From assembly GCA_026931325.1 (NCBI GenBank), contig JAIXLO010000140.1, positions 1-64,000 on the forward strand: 64,000 nucleotides of DNA, given 5' to 3'. Both the position numbers and the translations under genes were made by a program. The notes under the pieces were generated by a model. The model searched no databases and was not told the DNA's origin. It worked only from the letters and a program-made list of their open reading frames with translations. Below are positions 47,394-56,840 of the stretch, piece after piece. This stretch comes from Chitinophagales bacterium. Its GTDB lineage: Bacteria; Bacteroidota; Bacteroidia; Chitinophagales; Chitinophagaceae. Positions within the stretch are counted from its first letter, which is position 1. Each line of letters starts with the position of its first letter.

Positions 47394-47533
47394 TGGCCAA
47401 ATCGTTTTAAAAACGAATAGTTCTTAAAAATAAATTACTCATCTCTCAATTCTATTAAAGAAAAGAAGAAAAGAGCTCTGAAAAAAATAAACAAACATCC
47501 AATTTCTTACTAAAGAAAAGGGATAAAAAATAT

Positions 47534-47684
47534 AAACAAGCCCTTCGAGGTTTGTTTACTACTGGTACTTCCCTTCATAATTAATTTATGAAAACAAAGG
47601 AAAAGGTCAGCAGCAAACAAGGATTGAATTATGCAATTCATCAGCATAATGTCCTTAAAAACCTCAAAGTGGGCACAAACCACT
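47534..47684 (+). promoter_or_regulatory. three-hairpin leader between rpsJ and rplC
   Basis: The gap 47394-47689 holds no gene. It contains AAACAAGCC/GGTTTGTTT (47534-47542 with 47549-47557, one G-T pair), AAGGA/TCCTT (47619-47623 with 47652-47656) enclosing GAATT/AATTC, and AGTGG/CCACT (47668-47672 with 47680-47684) six bases before the rplC ATG. The last stem could hide the start region. In E. coli L4 regulates this operon through a leader before rpsJ; a similar role here is inference. Confidence 0.5.
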
Positions 47685-47689
47685 AAAAG

Positions 47690-48307
47690 ATGAAAGGTAT
47701 TATTGGAAAAAAAATTGGGATGACAAGCATCTTTGCTCCTGATGGCAAACAAACAGCTTGCACAATTATTGAAGTGGCTCCCAATGTTGTAACTCAAGTA
47801 AAAACCATTGAAACAGATGGTTATAATGCTGTTCAGTTAGCAGTTGGCGATAAAAAAGAAAAACATTCCACAAAAGCTGAAATAAATCACTTCGCAAAAG
47901 CCAGTACTTCGGCAAAACAATTTACAAAAGAATTTCGTGATTACTCAATAACCAAAAATATTGGTGAAACAGTTTCTGTTGAAATATTCCAAGAAGGTGA
48001 AAAAGTTGATGTAGTAGGCACATCAAAAGGAAAAGGCTTTCAGGGTGTTGTAAAACGTCATGGATTTGCTGGTGTTGGAGAAGCTTCACATGGTCAACAT
48101 GATCGTCAAAGAGCACCAGGTTCTGTTGGTGGTTCTTCATATCCTTCAAGAGTATTCAAAGGAATGAGAATGGCAGGACGTATGGGGGGCGATAGAGTAA
48201 AAATGAAAGGTTTAAAAGTGTTAAAAGTTTTCCCTGAAAAAAATTATATACTTATTAGTGGTTCTGTTCCAGGACACAATAACTCAATAGTTTTAATTCA
48301 GAAATAA
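47690..48307 (+). CDS. rplC: 50S ribosomal protein L3
   Basis: Early-assembly 23S rRNA-binding protein near the peptidyl transferase centre. The 205 residues include [20 protein letters not shown] and the conserved loop [29 protein letters not shown]. Preceded by a structured leader and followed by rplD after 21 bases. Confidence 0.98.
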   Translation: MKGIIGKKIGMTSIFAPDGKQTACTIIEVAPNVVTQVKTIETDGYNAVQLAVGDKKEKHSTKAEINHFAKASTSAKQFTKEFRDYSITKNIGETVSVEIFQEGEKVDVVGTSKGKGFQGVVKRHGFAGVGEASHGQHDRQRAPGSVGGSSYPSRVFKGMRMAGRMGGDRVKMKGLKVLKVFPEKNYILISGSVPGHNNSIVLIQK

Positions 48308-48328
48308 TCACTCTTTAATTATTCAACA

Positions 48329-48964
48329 ATGCAAATAGATGTTTTAAATATAAAAGGTCAAAAAACAGGAAGAACAGTAGAGTTGCCAGAAGATATTTTT
48401 GGAATTGAACCTAATGACCATGTAATTTATTTAGCTGTTAAGCAATACTTATCTGCTCAACGTCAAGGAACTCATAAAGTAAAAACAAGAGCAGAAGTTC
48501 ACGGTGCTAGTAGAAAATTACACAAACAAAAAGGAACTGGTGGTAGCCGTAAAGGTAATATTCGTAACCCATTATATAAAGGCGGTGGTACAATATTTGG
48601 ACCAAAACCACATGGTTATACAATCAAACTAAATCGTAAAGTAAAGGACTTAGCAAAAATTTCTGCTTTAAGTTATAAAGCAAAGGAAAATGCAATAGTT
48701 GTTGTTGAAGATATAACATTAGATACTCCTAAAACTAAATATATTGTAGAAGCAATGAATGCTTTAAGTGTAGCAAACAAAAAATCTATAATAGTATTAC
48801 CAGAGTATAATAATAATGTATATCTAAGCACTCGTAATATTCCAAATGTTGCAAGTTCCTTATACTTAGATTTAAATACTTATGAAATTATGAATGCTGA
48901 TACCTTAGTTTTTACAGAAAGTGCTTTAAAAATATTTGAAAACTTTGAAGCAGTAGAAGCATAA
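48329..48964 (+). CDS. rplD: 50S ribosomal protein L4
   Basis: L4 lines the exit tunnel and in enterobacteria represses its own operon. The 211 residues include the tunnel loop with HKQKGTGGSRKGNIRNPLYKGGG and FGPKPHGYTIKLNRK. If this lineage uses L4 autoregulation, the rpsJ-rplC leader is the obvious target. Confidence 0.98.
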   Translation: MQIDVLNIKGQKTGRTVELPEDIFGIEPNDHVIYLAVKQYLSAQRQGTHKVKTRAEVHGASRKLHKQKGTGGSRKGNIRNPLYKGGGTIFGPKPHGYTIKLNRKVKDLAKISALSYKAKENAIVVVEDITLDTPKTKYIVEAMNALSVANKKSIIVLPEYNNNVYLSTRNIPNVASSLYLDLNTYEIMNADTLVFTESALKIFENFEAVEA

Positions 48965-49002
48965 GTAAAACAGCAAAATTTTGAATTTTCAAATTGAATG
49001 AA

Positions 49003-49302
49003 ATGAAATTAACAGAAGTATTAATAAAACCAATTTTAACCGAAAAAGCAAATACACAACAAGAAAAGTTGCATAGATATGCTTTTAAAGTAAATAAAAA
49101 AGCTAACAAGCTTGAAATAAAAAAAGCTGTTGAACAATTCTATGGAGTAACAGTAACTGACGTTAATACTGCTGTAGCTCCAGGAAAAAATAAAACTCGC
49201 TATACAAAAGAAGGATTTATACAAGGTAAAAAATCTTCTTATAAAAAAGCATTTGTAACATTAGCTGATGGAGAAACAATTGATTTATACGAAAACATTT
49301 AA
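49003..49302 (+). CDS. rplW: 50S ribosomal protein L23
   Basis: Tunnel-exit protein and docking site for trigger factor and SRP. I chose ATG 49003 (MKLTEVLIKPILTEKANTQQE); an upstream TTG would add three residues. The KYAFKV-type strand (HRYAFKVNKKANKLEIKKAVE) and the basic loop GKNKTRYTKEG are typical. 99 residues. Confidence 0.97.
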   Translation: MKLTEVLIKPILTEKANTQQEKLHRYAFKVNKKANKLEIKKAVEQFYGVTVTDVNTAVAPGKNKTRYTKEGFIQGKKSSYKKAFVTLADGETIDLYENI

Positions 49303-49317
49303 TTATAAATTATAGTT

Positions 49318-49338
49318 AACGAAGCTGAAAATTTCGTT
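49318..49338 (+). other. hairpin in the rplW-rplB gap
   Basis: AACGAA pairs with TTCGTT around nine bases. It lies 16 bases before the rplB ATG and is one of many distinct stem-loops between genes of this operon. Confidence 0.4.
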
Positions 49339-49354
49339 GTAAAAAAAATAAGAT

Positions 49355-50194
49355 ATGGCATTAAAAAAATATAAACCAATTACCGCAGGAACTCGTTGGA
49401 AAATTGGTAATGCTTATGCAGAACTTACTACTAATAAACCAGAAAAAAGTTTATTAGAACCAAAAAAGAAAACAGGTGGACGTAATGCTCAAGGTCGTCG
49501 TTCAATGAGATATATTGGTGGCGGACATAAAAAACACTATCGTATTATAGATTTCAAACGTAATAAGCATGGTGTTGAAGCCACTGTTGTTTCAATTGAA
49601 TACGATCCAAACCGTACAGCATTTATTGCTTTACTAAATTATGCTGATGGTGAAAAAAGATATATTATAGCACCACAAGGATTACAAGTAGGCACTAAAA
49701 TAATTAGTGGTGAAGCTGTTGCACCAGAAATAGGTAACACACTTCAAATGAAGAATATGCCTTTAGGTACTATGATTCATAATATAGAAATGCAACCTGG
49801 TCAAGGAGGTAAATTAGTAAGAAGTGCTGGTTCTTCAGCTCAATTAACAGGTAAAGAAGAAAAATATGCAGTTCTTAAAATGCCAAGTGGCGAATTAAGA
49901 AAAATATTAGTTAACTGTTATGCAACTGTTGGTGTAGTTTCTAATAGCGATCATAGTTTACAAACTTTTGGTAAAGCAGGAGCTAAAAGATGGAGAGGTA
50001 TTCGCCCAAGAGTAAGAGGTGTTGCTATGAACCCTGTAGATCACCCAATGGGTGGTGGCGAAGGAAGAGCATCTGGAGGTCATCCACGTAGTAGAACAGG
50101 TAAATATGCTAAAGGCGAAAAAACAAGAACAAAAGGAAAAGGCAGCGATAAACTAATTCTTCAACGCCGTGATGGTAAAAAATTGACTCAATAA
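49355..50194 (+). CDS. rplB: 50S ribosomal protein L2
   Basis: L2 is required for subunit joining and peptidyl transferase activity. The 279 residues contain [22 protein letters not shown] and the C-terminal [23 protein letters not shown], whose histidine is the conserved functional residue. Full length. Confidence 0.98.
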   Translation: MALKKYKPITAGTRWKIGNAYAELTTNKPEKSLLEPKKKTGGRNAQGRRSMRYIGGGHKKHYRIIDFKRNKHGVEATVVSIEYDPNRTAFIALLNYADGEKRYIIAPQGLQVGTKIISGEAVAPEIGNTLQMKNMPLGTMIHNIEMQPGQGGKLVRSAGSSAQLTGKEEKYAVLKMPSGELRKILVNCYATVGVVSNSDHSLQTFGKAGAKRWRGIRPRVRGVAMNPVDHPMGGGEGRASGGHPRSRTGKYAKGEKTRTKGKGSDKLILQRRDGKKLTQ

Positions 50195-50214
50195 AAAAAT
50201 TAATAGTTAAAATA

Positions 50215-50233
50215 TTTTCGAATACATCGAAAA
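50215..50233 (+). other. hairpin in the rplB-rpsS gap
   Basis: TTTTCG pairs with CGAAAA around AATACAT, 27 bases before the rpsS ATG. Confidence 0.4.
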
Positions 50234-50259
50234 AAATAAACGAAAATTAAAAATAAAAT

Positions 50260-50529
50260 ATGGCTCGTTCAATAAAAAAAGGACCTTATGTAGATACTAA
50301 TTTAGAAGAAAAAATTCTTAGTATAAACGAAGGAAAAACTAAAAAAAGCGTTATAAAAACTTGGAGTCGTCGTAGTACAATTACTCCTGATTTTGTAGGG
50401 CACACTTTTGCAGTTCATAATGGAAATAAATTTATACCTGTGTATGTAACTGAATTTATGGTAGGACATAAATTAGGAGAATTTGCACCAACCAGACATT
50501 TCAAAGCACACTCAGGAAACAAACAATAA
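50260..50529 (+). CDS. rpsS: 30S ribosomal protein S19
   Basis: Small-subunit head protein contacting the A site region. The 89 residues show [41 protein letters not shown] and [16 protein letters not shown]. Confidence 0.98.
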   Translation: MARSIKKGPYVDTNLEEKILSINEGKTKKSVIKTWSRRSTITPDFVGHTFAVHNGNKFIPVYVTEFMVGHKLGEFAPTRHFKAHSGNKQ

Positions 50530-50549
50530 AAATTGATTTAACAATTAAA

Positions 50550-50594
50550 GAATATTAATAGATTAATTAATCAAAAAATTAAAACTTAATATTC
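50550..50594 (+). other. nested hairpin in the rpsS-rplV gap
   Basis: GAATATTAA (50550-50558) pairs perfectly with TTAATATTC (50586-50594). The loop holds a second palindrome, GATTAATTAATC (50561-50572). It ends 15 bases before the rplV ATG. Confidence 0.45.
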
Positions 50595-50609
50595 CTAATA
50601 AAAAATAAA

Positions 50610-50951
50610 ATGGAAGCAATAGCTAAATTAAAAAACTATCCAACCGGTCCACGCAAAATGCGTTTATTGGCTGATGTTATTAGAGGAATGGAAGTGGAAA
50701 AAGCTTTGGCTATACTAGAGTTTCATCCACAACACAATGCTACACCTTTAGCAAAATTACTAAAAAGTGCTATCAATAATTGGGAGCAAAAAAATAACAA
50801 TGCTAGTGCTGCAGATAGTGGATTAATGGTAAAAACTATTTATGTAGATGGTGGTCGTACTATTAAAAGAATGAGACCAGCACCTCAAGGTCGTGGATAT
50901 AGAATTAGAAAACGCAGTAATCACGTAACAATAATTGTAGATACTAAATAA
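50610..50951 (+). CDS. rplV: 50S ribosomal protein L22
   Basis: Exit-tunnel protein with the macrolide-contacting hairpin. The 113 residues include [33 protein letters not shown] and the hairpin [25 protein letters not shown]. Confidence 0.97.
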   Translation: MEAIAKLKNYPTGPRKMRLLADVIRGMEVEKALAILEFHPQHNATPLAKLLKSAINNWEQKNNNASAADSGLMVKTIYVDGGRTIKRMRPAPQGRGYRIRKRSNHVTIIVDTK

Positions 50952-50964
50952 ACAAATAATAAAC

Positions 50965-51014
50965 TTCAAATTTTATTTCTTAGAAATAAAGTTTGAAATC
51001 CGAGTATATCGGAT
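50965..51014 (+). other. two tandem hairpins in the rplV-rpsC gap
   Basis: The first is the longest stem in the operon: 16 bases (50965-50980) pair with 50982-50997, with one G-T pair and almost no loop. The second is ATCCG/CGGAT (50998-51002 with 51010-51014), 19 bases before the rpsC ATG. There is no T-run, so RNA processing or translational control is more likely than termination. Confidence 0.55.
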
Positions 51015-51033
51015 TGAATTTTAAAAAAATAAT

Positions 51034-51765
51034 ATGGGTCAAAAAGCAAATCCAATTGGCAACAGATTAGGCATCATCCGCGGATGGGAAAGTAATTGGT
51101 ACGGCAATAAAAAAGACTTTGCTGGAAAATTAGTTGAAGACAATAAACTCCGCACCTATCTTCATGCTCGTATCAGTAAAGGTGGTATAGCTCGTATAGT
51201 TATTGAAAGAACTCTTGGTAAACTAATTGTTACAATACATACCAGCAAACCAGGAATTATTATTGGAAAAGAAGGGAAAGAAGTAGATCGAATAAAAGAA
51301 GAGTTAAAGAAATTAACTGGTAAGGAAGATGTTCAAATAAACATTTTAGAAATTCGCCGCCCTGAATTAGATGCTCAAATTGTGGCTGATACTATAGCTC
51401 GTCAAATTGAAAATCGCATCAATTTCAAAAGAGCTACTAAAATGGCTATTGCTTCTACACTTCGTATGGGTGCAGAAGGAATAAAAGTAAAACTTAGTGG
51501 TCGTTTAGGTGGCGCAGAAATTGCACGAAGTGAAGAGTTTAAACAAGGTCGTACTCCATTACATACATTTCGTATGGATATAGATTATGCAAGTGTTTTT
51601 GCTCAAACAGTATATGGAAAAATAGGAATAAAAGTATGGATATGTAAAGGTGAAGTATTAGGAAAACGTGATTTGAATCCAAACTTTACTGGCAGTAAAA
51701 ATGAAGGAAACGAGAGAAGAGAAAGAAGAGGAGCAGAAAGAAGAGGAGGAAGAGGAAGAAACTAA
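51034..51765 (+). CDS. rpsC: 30S ribosomal protein S3
   Basis: mRNA-entry protein with helicase function. The 243 residues hold the KH domain ([20 protein letters not shown]) and the C-terminal [23 protein letters not shown]. The end is an unusually charged tail of E, R and G (about the last 25 residues). Confidence 0.98.
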   Translation: MGQKANPIGNRLGIIRGWESNWYGNKKDFAGKLVEDNKLRTYLHARISKGGIARIVIERTLGKLIVTIHTSKPGIIIGKEGKEVDRIKEELKKLTGKEDVQINILEIRRPELDAQIVADTIARQIENRINFKRATKMAIASTLRMGAEGIKVKLSGRLGGAEIARSEEFKQGRTPLHTFRMDIDYASVFAQTVYGKIGIKVWICKGEVLGKRDLNPNFTGSKNEGNERRERRGAERRGGRGRN

Positions 51766-51851
51766 TATATGAAAGTAATTAATGATTCTTACAACATAAT
51801 ATTGAAAATCTTAAACTTTCAGAATTATTAAAAAATCAAATTAATTAAGAA

Positions 51852-52271
51852 ATGTTACAGCCTAAAAGAAGTAAACATAGAAAACAACAAAAAGGACGCA
51901 TACGTGAAGTGGCTAAACGTGGCACTTCTATATCTTTTGGCTCTTATGCACTAAAAGCTTTAGAACCAATTTGGTTAACTAATAGACAAATAGAAGCAGC
52001 TCGTCAAAGTATGACACGTGCTATGAAACGTGAAGGAAATGTATGGATTAGAGTATTCCCTGATAAAATAATTACTCGTAAACCAGCAGAAGTAAGAATG
52101 GGTAAAGGTAAAGGTAATCCAGAATTTTGGGCAGCTGTAGTAGAACCAGGACGTATCATATTTGAAATTGATGGAGTATCTGAAACAGTAGCAAAAGAAG
52201 CTATTAGTTTAGCGTCTCAAAAATTACCAATTAAAACAAAGTTTGTAGTAAGAAGAGACTTACAAGCATAA
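51852..52271 (+). CDS. rplP: 50S ribosomal protein L16
   Basis: Protein of the tRNA A-site region of the large subunit. The 139 residues include [39 protein letters not shown] and [20 protein letters not shown]. rpmC follows after 19 bases. Confidence 0.98.
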   Translation: MLQPKRSKHRKQQKGRIREVAKRGTSISFGSYALKALEPIWLTNRQIEAARQSMTRAMKREGNVWIRVFPDKIITRKPAEVRMGKGKGNPEFWAAVVEPGRIIFEIDGVSETVAKEAISLASQKLPIKTKFVVRRDLQA

Positions 52272-52290
52272 ATTAAAATAGAACTAAGTT

Positions 52291-52503
52291 ATGGCAACTA
52301 AGAAATTTGATTTTAATAAAAGCATCAGAGAAATCAGCGAGTCAGATTTACAAGCTCGTATAACAGAAGATACACTTCGTTTAAAGAAACTTGAATTTGC
52401 ACACGCAATCTCTCCATTAGAAAATCCAATGACAATTCGTGGATTAAGAAGAGATATTGCAAGATTAAAAACTGAATTAAGAAAAAGAAGTTTGGTAAAA
52501 TAA
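52291..52503 (+). CDS. rpmC: 50S ribosomal protein L29
   Basis: Small two-helix protein at the tunnel exit, 70 residues. ISESDLQARITEDTLRLKKLEFAHA and the C-terminal LRRDIARLKTELRKR are family features. The first 12 or so residues (MATKKFDFNKSI) are a short N-terminal extension. Confidence 0.95.
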   Translation: MATKKFDFNKSIREISESDLQARITEDTLRLKKLEFAHAISPLENPMTIRGLRRDIARLKTELRKRSLVK

Positions 52504-52527
52504 AATCAAACAATAAAATTAAATTTA

Positions 52528-52545
52528 GCCTTTTAAAAATAAGGC
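52528..52545 (+). other. hairpin in the rpmC-rpsQ gap
   Basis: GCCTT pairs with AAGGC around eight bases. A competing pair TTTAGC/GCTAAA (52524-52529 with 52552-52557) could form an alternative structure just before the rpsQ ATG. Confidence 0.4.
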
Positions 52546-52567
52546 ATAAAAGCTAAAAGCTTAAACA

Positions 52568-52825
52568 ATGGTTGAAAGAAATTTACGTAAAACAAGAATT
52601 GGGGTTGTTACCAGCAACAAAATGGAAAAAACAGTAACAGTTGCAGTAGAAAGAAAAGTAAAACACCCTATATATGGTAAGTTCGTAAAAAAGACTACCA
52701 AATTCCATGCACATGACGAAAAAAATGAATGTACAATTGGAGATATTGTAAAAATAATGGAAACAAGACCACTCAGTAAAACTAAGCGTTGGCGTTTGGT
52801 AGAAGTAGTAGAAAAAGCTAAATAA
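52568..52825 (+). CDS. rpsQ: 30S ribosomal protein S17
   Basis: Primary 16S rRNA-binding OB-fold protein, 85 residues. [32 protein letters not shown] and [21 protein letters not shown] are diagnostic. Confidence 0.98.
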   Translation: MVERNLRKTRIGVVTSNKMEKTVTVAVERKVKHPIYGKFVKKTTKFHAHDEKNECTIGDIVKIMETRPLSKTKRWRLVEVVEKAK

Positions 52826-52835
52826 AAGCCACCTA

Positions 52836-52854
52836 ATCTTTTTAATAAAAAGAT
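52836..52854 (+). other. hairpin after rpsQ
   Basis: ATCTTTTT pairs perfectly with AAAAAGAT around AAT, ten bases after the rpsQ stop. No T-run follows. Confidence 0.45.
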
Positions 52855-52902
52855 AAAGGGAAAATAAAATTATAGAAATTTTAAATTTTTAAAACAAACA
52901 AA

Positions 52903-52927
52903 ACTCCTCATAAGAGGGCAGGGAGGC
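52903..52927 (+). repeat. GC-rich repeat just before rplN, giving a Shine-Dalgarno-like site
   Basis: CTCCTC ATAA GAGGGCAGGGAGG has the plan of the GC-rich repeats at 21129 and in leuS (a CTCC/GGAG hairpin followed by GGG-x-GAGG). It places GGGAGG (52921-52926) five bases before the rplN ATG, an unusual ribosome-binding site here, since other starts in this operon have only A-rich sequence. CTCC at 52904-52907 could mask it. Confidence 0.5.
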
Positions 52928-52931
52928 TAAA

Positions 52932-53300
52932 ATGATTCAGCAAGAAAGTAGGCTAAATGTAGCTGATAATAGTGGAGCAAAAGAAGTACTTTGTATTAAA
53001 GTATTAGGAAATAGTGGACAAGATTATGCAAAAATTGGCGACAAAATAGTTGTAACAGTAAAAGATGCTATACCAGCAGGTGGTATAAAAAAAGGTACAA
53101 TTTCAAAAGCTGTTATTGTACGTACAAAAAACAAATTACGCCGTAAAGATGGCTCTTACATTCGTTTTGATGATAATGCTGTAGTATTATTAAACAATAC
53201 AGATGAGCCAAGAGGCACACGTATTTTTGGACCAGTTGCTAGAGAATTACGTGATAAAGGATATATGAAGATTATTTCATTAGCTCCAGAAGTGCTATAA
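52932..53300 (+). CDS. rplN: 50S ribosomal protein L14
   Basis: Interface protein forming bridge B8. The 122 residues include [38 protein letters not shown] and the C-terminal [23 protein letters not shown]. The start is preceded by GGGAGG within a GC-rich repeat. Confidence 0.98.
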   Translation: MIQQESRLNVADNSGAKEVLCIKVLGNSGQDYAKIGDKIVVTVKDAIPAGGIKKGTISKAVIVRTKNKLRRKDGSYIRFDDNAVVLLNNTDEPRGTRIFGPVARELRDKGYMKIISLAPEVL

Positions 53301-53358
53301 AAAAATTAGAAGATAATCAACTAATAGAGCATAAAGCTTATAGTTAAAAGTTAAAAAA

Positions 53359-53694
53359 ATGAGTACAAGATTCAAACCAAAATTTAACATCAAAAAAGGC
53401 GATACAGTAGTTGTTATTGCTGGTGATGATAAAGATTTGAAAAAGCCACGTAAAGTGCTTCAAGTTATATTAGATAAAGGCCGTGTATTAGTAGAAGGTG
53501 TAAATATTGTAACAAAGCATACCAAACCTTCTGCACAAAACACAAAAGGTGGTATAGTTAAAAAAGAAGCTCCAATACATATTTCAAATGTTATGTTGTG
53601 GGATGCTAAAAAACATACACCAACAAAAGTAAAACGTACAAGAGAAAATGGAAAATTAGTACGTATTTCTAAAAAAAGCGGAGAAGTAATTTAA
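53359..53694 (+). CDS. rplX: 50S ribosomal protein L24
   Basis: Assembly-initiating large-subunit protein, 111 residues, with the KOW motif (IKKGDTVVVIAGDDKDLKKPRKVLQVI) and VEGVNIVTKHTKPSAQNTKGGIVKKEAPIHISNV. rplE follows after 26 bases. Confidence 0.97.
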   Translation: MSTRFKPKFNIKKGDTVVVIAGDDKDLKKPRKVLQVILDKGRVLVEGVNIVTKHTKPSAQNTKGGIVKKEAPIHISNVMLWDAKKHTPTKVKRTRENGKLVRISKKSGEVI

Positions 53695-53720
53695 TAACCC
53701 GTTTGAAAAATTAAAAAATT

Positions 53721-54296
53721 ATGAGTACTACAAAATATATACCTCGTTTAGCAAGTAAGTATAGAAATGAAGTTGTACCTGCTTTAGTAAAAAAGTTTTC
53801 TTATAAATCTATAATGCAAGCACCTAAGTTAGAGAAAATTTGCATCAACCGTGGCGTAAATGGAGCTGTAAATGACAAAAAATTAATAGACATAGCTATA
53901 AGCGAACTAGAACAAATAACAGGTCAAAAAGCTATCCCTACTTTAAGTAAAAAAGATATTTCAAACTTTAAATTACGTAAAGGAATGCCTATTGGAGCAA
54001 AAGTTACTTTACGCGGTGAGAAAATGTATGAATTTTTAGATAGATTAGTTTCTGTTGCATTACCTCGTGTACGTGATTTTAAAGGAATAAGTGATAAAGC
54101 ATTTGATGGTCGTGGTAATTATACATTGGGAATTACAGAGCAAATTATCTTTCCTGAAATAGATATTGATAAAGTAAATAAAATTACAGGAATGGATATA
54201 ACTTTTGTTACATCAGCTCAAACAAATAAAGAAGCTTATGAACTTTTAAAAGAGTTAGGTTTACCATTTAAAAATGCAAATAAATCTAATAACTAA
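53721..54296 (+). CDS. rplE: 50S ribosomal protein L5
   Basis: 5S rRNA-binding protein of the central protuberance. The 191 residues include [43 protein letters not shown] and [22 protein letters not shown]. Confidence 0.98.
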   Translation: MSTTKYIPRLASKYRNEVVPALVKKFSYKSIMQAPKLEKICINRGVNGAVNDKKLIDIAISELEQITGQKAIPTLSKKDISNFKLRKGMPIGAKVTLRGEKMYEFLDRLVSVALPRVRDFKGISDKAFDGRGNYTLGITEQIIFPEIDIDKVNKITGMDITFVTSAQTNKEAYELLKELGLPFKNANKSNN

Positions 54297-54308
54297 ATAA
54301 AAAATTTA

Positions 54309-54336
54309 TTATAGCAAATAATAAAGTTTGTTATAA
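54309..54336 (+). other. hairpin in the rplE-rpsN gap
   Basis: TTATAGCAAA pairs with TTTGTTATAA over ten positions with one G-T pair, around eight bases. It ends 27 bases before the rpsN ATG. Confidence 0.45.
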
Positions 54337-54363
54337 AATAATATAAACAGAAATAAAAACAAT

Positions 54364-54633
54364 ATGTCAAAAAAATCTATTGTTGCCCGTCAAGCTAAAC
54401 GTGAAGCATTGGTAGCAAAATATGCAGAAAAAAGAGCAGCATTAAAAGCAGCAGGTGATTATGCAGCTTTAGACAAACTACCAAAAAATGCATCTCCAGT
54501 AAGACTAAAAAATCGTTGTCAGCTTACTGGTCGTCCTAAAGGCTATATCAGATATTTTGGAATATCAAGATTAGTATTTAGAGATATGGCTTTAAGTGGT
54601 AAAATACCAGGAGTTAAAAAAGCAAGCTGGTAA
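54364..54633 (+). CDS. rpsN: 30S ribosomal protein S14, zinc-free long form
   Basis: Head protein of 89 residues. It lacks the CxxC pairs of the short zinc form and instead has the long form with [47 protein letters not shown] C-terminal sequence (positions 46-89). Useful marker that zinc limitation would not require a second S14. Confidence 0.97.
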   Translation: MSKKSIVARQAKREALVAKYAEKRAALKAAGDYAALDKLPKNASPVRLKNRCQLTGRPKGYIRYFGISRLVFRDMALSGKIPGVKKASW

Positions 54634-54642
54634 AAAAATATG

Positions 54643-54662
54643 TTTTCGTTGAATAACGAAAA
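54643..54662 (+). other. hairpin in the rpsN-rpsH gap
   Basis: TTTTCGTT pairs perfectly with AACGAAAA around GAAT, ten bases after the rpsN stop and 43 before rpsH. No T-run follows. Confidence 0.5.
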
Positions 54663-54705
54663 TAATTGAAAACAATATTTAAGAACTGAATTAATTTAAT
54701 AAAAA

Positions 54706-55104
54706 ATGGTAACTGATCCTATAGCAGATTATTTAACAAGGATACGCAACGCACAAATGGCGGGGCATAGAATAGTAGAAATTCCTGCTTCTAATTTGAA
54801 GAAGAGAATTACTGAAATTTTGTACGATCAAGGTTACATTTTAAAGTACAAATTTGAAGATGATAATAAGCAAGGAGTTATTAAAATAGCATTAAAATAT
54901 GATGCTAATACAAAACAACCTGCTATTCGTTCTTTAGAAAGAATTAGTCGTCCTGGATTACGCCAATATGCTAAACCCTCTGAAATTAAAAGAGTAATTA
55001 ATGGTTTAGGTATTGCTATTATCAGTACTTCAAAAGGTGTATTAACTGATAAACAAGCCAAATTACAAAATGTAGGTGGTGAAGTTTTATGTTATATAAG
55101 TTAA
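54706..55104 (+). CDS. rpsH: 30S ribosomal protein S8
   Basis: 16S rRNA-binding protein and, in enterobacteria, repressor of the spc genes. The 132 residues include [31 protein letters not shown] and [18 protein letters not shown] 142-base gap with two hairpins follows. Confidence 0.98.
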   Translation: MVTDPIADYLTRIRNAQMAGHRIVEIPASNLKKRITEILYDQGYILKYKFEDDNKQGVIKIALKYDANTKQPAIRSLERISRPGLRQYAKPSEIKRVINGLGIAIISTSKGVLTDKQAKLQNVGGEVLCYIS

Positions 55105-55122
55105 TATCTAACAAATAAATTT

Positions 55123-55149
55123 TTTGAAAGAAAAATTAAAACTTTCAAA
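55123..55149 (+). other. hairpin in the rpsH-rplF gap, first
   Basis: TTTGAAAG pairs perfectly with CTTTCAAA around 11 A-rich bases, 18 bases after the rpsH stop. The gap (55105-55246) is the second longest in the operon after that before rplC and holds no gene. Confidence 0.45.
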
Positions 55150-55176
55150 TAATAAAATGGTTTGATTGATAATTTA

Positions 55177-55194
55177 AGTTCTCTATACGGAACT
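55177..55194 (+). other. hairpin in the rpsH-rplF gap, second
   Basis: AGTTC pairs with GAACT around TCTATACG. Short, so support is limited. Confidence 0.3.
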
Positions 55195-55246
55195 GAACAC
55201 TTTCAAACTTCAAAAAAATAATAATAAACAATAAAAATAAAAAATT

Positions 55247-55801
55247 ATGTCTCGTATAGGAAAACAACCCATCACAATTCCTTCAGGTGTTACAGTAACT
55301 GTTGGAAATGATAATGTGGTTACAGTAAAAGGACCAAAAGGAGAATTAAAAGAACCCATCAATCGTGATATTACTGTAGAAGTAAAAGAGGGTAAATTAA
55401 TAGTAAGCCGCCCAACTGATCAAATACGTCATAGAGCATTACATGGATTGTATCGTGCATTATTAAACAATTTAGTAAAAGGCGTAACAGAAGGATATAA
55501 AAAAGAATTAGAATTAGTAGGGGTAGGCTTTAAAGCATCAAATAGTGGTAATACTTTAGATTTATCTTTAGGATATTCTCACAATATTATAATTGAAATT
55601 CCTAAAGAATTAAAAGTAACTACTGCTACAGAAAAAGGTAAAAATCCTATTGTAACATTAGAAGGGTCTGATAAACAATTATTAGGTCAGGTAGCAGCTA
55701 AATTAAGAAGTTTACGTAAGCCTGAACCTTACAAAGGAAAAGGTGTGAAGTTTGTAGGTGAAGTATTAAGAAGAAAAGCTGGAAAAGCAGCTGGTAAATA
55801 A
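55247..55801 (+). CDS. rplF: 50S ribosomal protein L6
   Basis: Two-domain large-subunit protein near the factor-binding site. The 184 residues show MSRIGKQPITIPSGV, VKGPKGELKEPI and the C-terminal LRKPEPYKGKGVKFVGEVLRRKAGK signature. Confidence 0.98.
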   Translation: MSRIGKQPITIPSGVTVTVGNDNVVTVKGPKGELKEPINRDITVEVKEGKLIVSRPTDQIRHRALHGLYRALLNNLVKGVTEGYKKELELVGVGFKASNSGNTLDLSLGYSHNIIIEIPKELKVTTATEKGKNPIVTLEGSDKQLLGQVAAKLRSLRKPEPYKGKGVKFVGEVLRRKAGKAAGK

Positions 55802-55813
55802 TTAATAAAAATT

Positions 55814-55834
55814 ATTGCCGGCAGAATCGGCAAT
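55814..55834 (+). other. GC-containing hairpin in the rplF-rplR gap
   Basis: ATTGCCG pairs perfectly with CGGCAAT around GCAGAAT, 17 bases before the rplR ATG. It is more GC-rich than its surroundings. Confidence 0.5.
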
Positions 55835-55851
55835 TGAATAAATAAAAAAAT

Positions 55852-56205
55852 ATGAGTAATAAGTTAGATAGTAAACAAAAAATTAAACACCGCATACGTA
55901 AAAAAGTTAGTGGTACAGCTATAAAACCTCGTTTGAGTGTATTTAGAAGCAATTCAGAAATTTATGCTCAATTAATTAATGACGATAATGGAACTACTTT
56001 AGCATCAGCAGCATCATCTGATAAAGATATAGCAGCACAAAAAATAACTAAAGTAGAAAAAGCAAAATTAGTTGGACAATCAATCGCTCGTAAAGCAGCA
56101 GATTTAGGTTTAAACTTATGTGTTTTTGATAGAGGAGGAAATCTTTATCATGGACGTGTAAAAGCAGTTGCTGATGGTGCTAGAGAAGGAGGTCTTAAAT
56201 TTTAA
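55852..56205 (+). CDS. rplR: 50S ribosomal protein L18
   Basis: 5S rRNA-binding protein, 117 residues. [29 protein letters not shown] and the C-terminal [26 protein letters not shown] are diagnostic. Confidence 0.98.
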   Translation: MSNKLDSKQKIKHRIRKKVSGTAIKPRLSVFRSNSEIYAQLINDDNGTTLASAASSDKDIAAQKITKVEKAKLVGQSIARKAADLGLNLCVFDRGGNLYHGRVKAVADGAREGGLKF

Positions 56206-56229
56206 TAAACAAATTTTAAAATCTATATA

Positions 56230-56751
56230 ATGTCTAAAGTAAGCGACAACAAAATAAAAGCAGGTGGCGATGTAGAATTAAAAGAAAAAGTAGTAGCTAT
56301 TAATCGTGTAGTAAAAACTACAAAAGGTGGTCGTACATTTTCTTTTTCTGCTTTAGTAGTAGTAGGAAATGAACAAGGAGTGGTAGGACAAGGTTTAGGT
56401 AAAGCAAAAGAAGTTCAAGAAGCTATTACAAAAGGTATTGATGATGCTAAGAAAAATTTAGTAAGAGTTCCAATAATGCGTGGCACAATACCACATGAAC
56501 AATTCTCTAAATTAGGAGCTGCAAAAGTATTAATTAAACCTGCAGCTCAAGGAGCAGGTGTAATTGCTGGTGGTAGTATGCGTGCTGTATTAGAAAGTGC
56601 TGGATATAAAGATGTATTAGCAAAGAGTTTAGGTTCTCCAAATCCACAAAATGTAGTTAAAGCTACTATTAAAGCACTAACATCTTTAAGAGAGCCAGTA
56701 CAAGTAGCAAAAAACAGAAATATTAAATTAAGCAAAGTATTTAACGGATAA
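56230..56751 (+). CDS. rpsE: 30S ribosomal protein S5
   Basis: mRNA-entry and accuracy protein. The 173 residues include the double-stranded-RNA-binding-like domain ([24 protein letters not shown]) and GTGVIAGG-type loop ([21 protein letters not shown]). Confidence 0.98.
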   Translation: MSKVSDNKIKAGGDVELKEKVVAINRVVKTTKGGRTFSFSALVVVGNEQGVVGQGLGKAKEVQEAITKGIDDAKKNLVRVPIMRGTIPHEQFSKLGAAKVLIKPAAQGAGVIAGGSMRAVLESAGYKDVLAKSLGSPNPQNVVKATIKALTSLREPVQVAKNRNIKLSKVFNG

Positions 56752-56774
56752 TCTTTGTTATAAAATAATTATTT

Positions 56775-56834
56775 AAAGTTTAAGATTCATTAATTCTTTC
56801 TAAGAAAAATTTTAAACTTAAATCTTTAAACTTT
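56775..56834 (+). other. long-range stem in the rpsE-rpmD gap
   Basis: Positions 56775-56787 can pair with 56821-56834 over 13 bases with one bulge. The right arm ends six bases before the rpmD ATG and so could mask the start. Confidence 0.4.
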
Positions 56835-56840
56835 TTGAAA

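Noticed and set aside
51803..51821. Hairpin in the rpsC-rplP gap
   Set aside because: TGAAA/TTTCA is five pairs only, within chance for AT-rich sequence, so it was left out of the list of operon stems.
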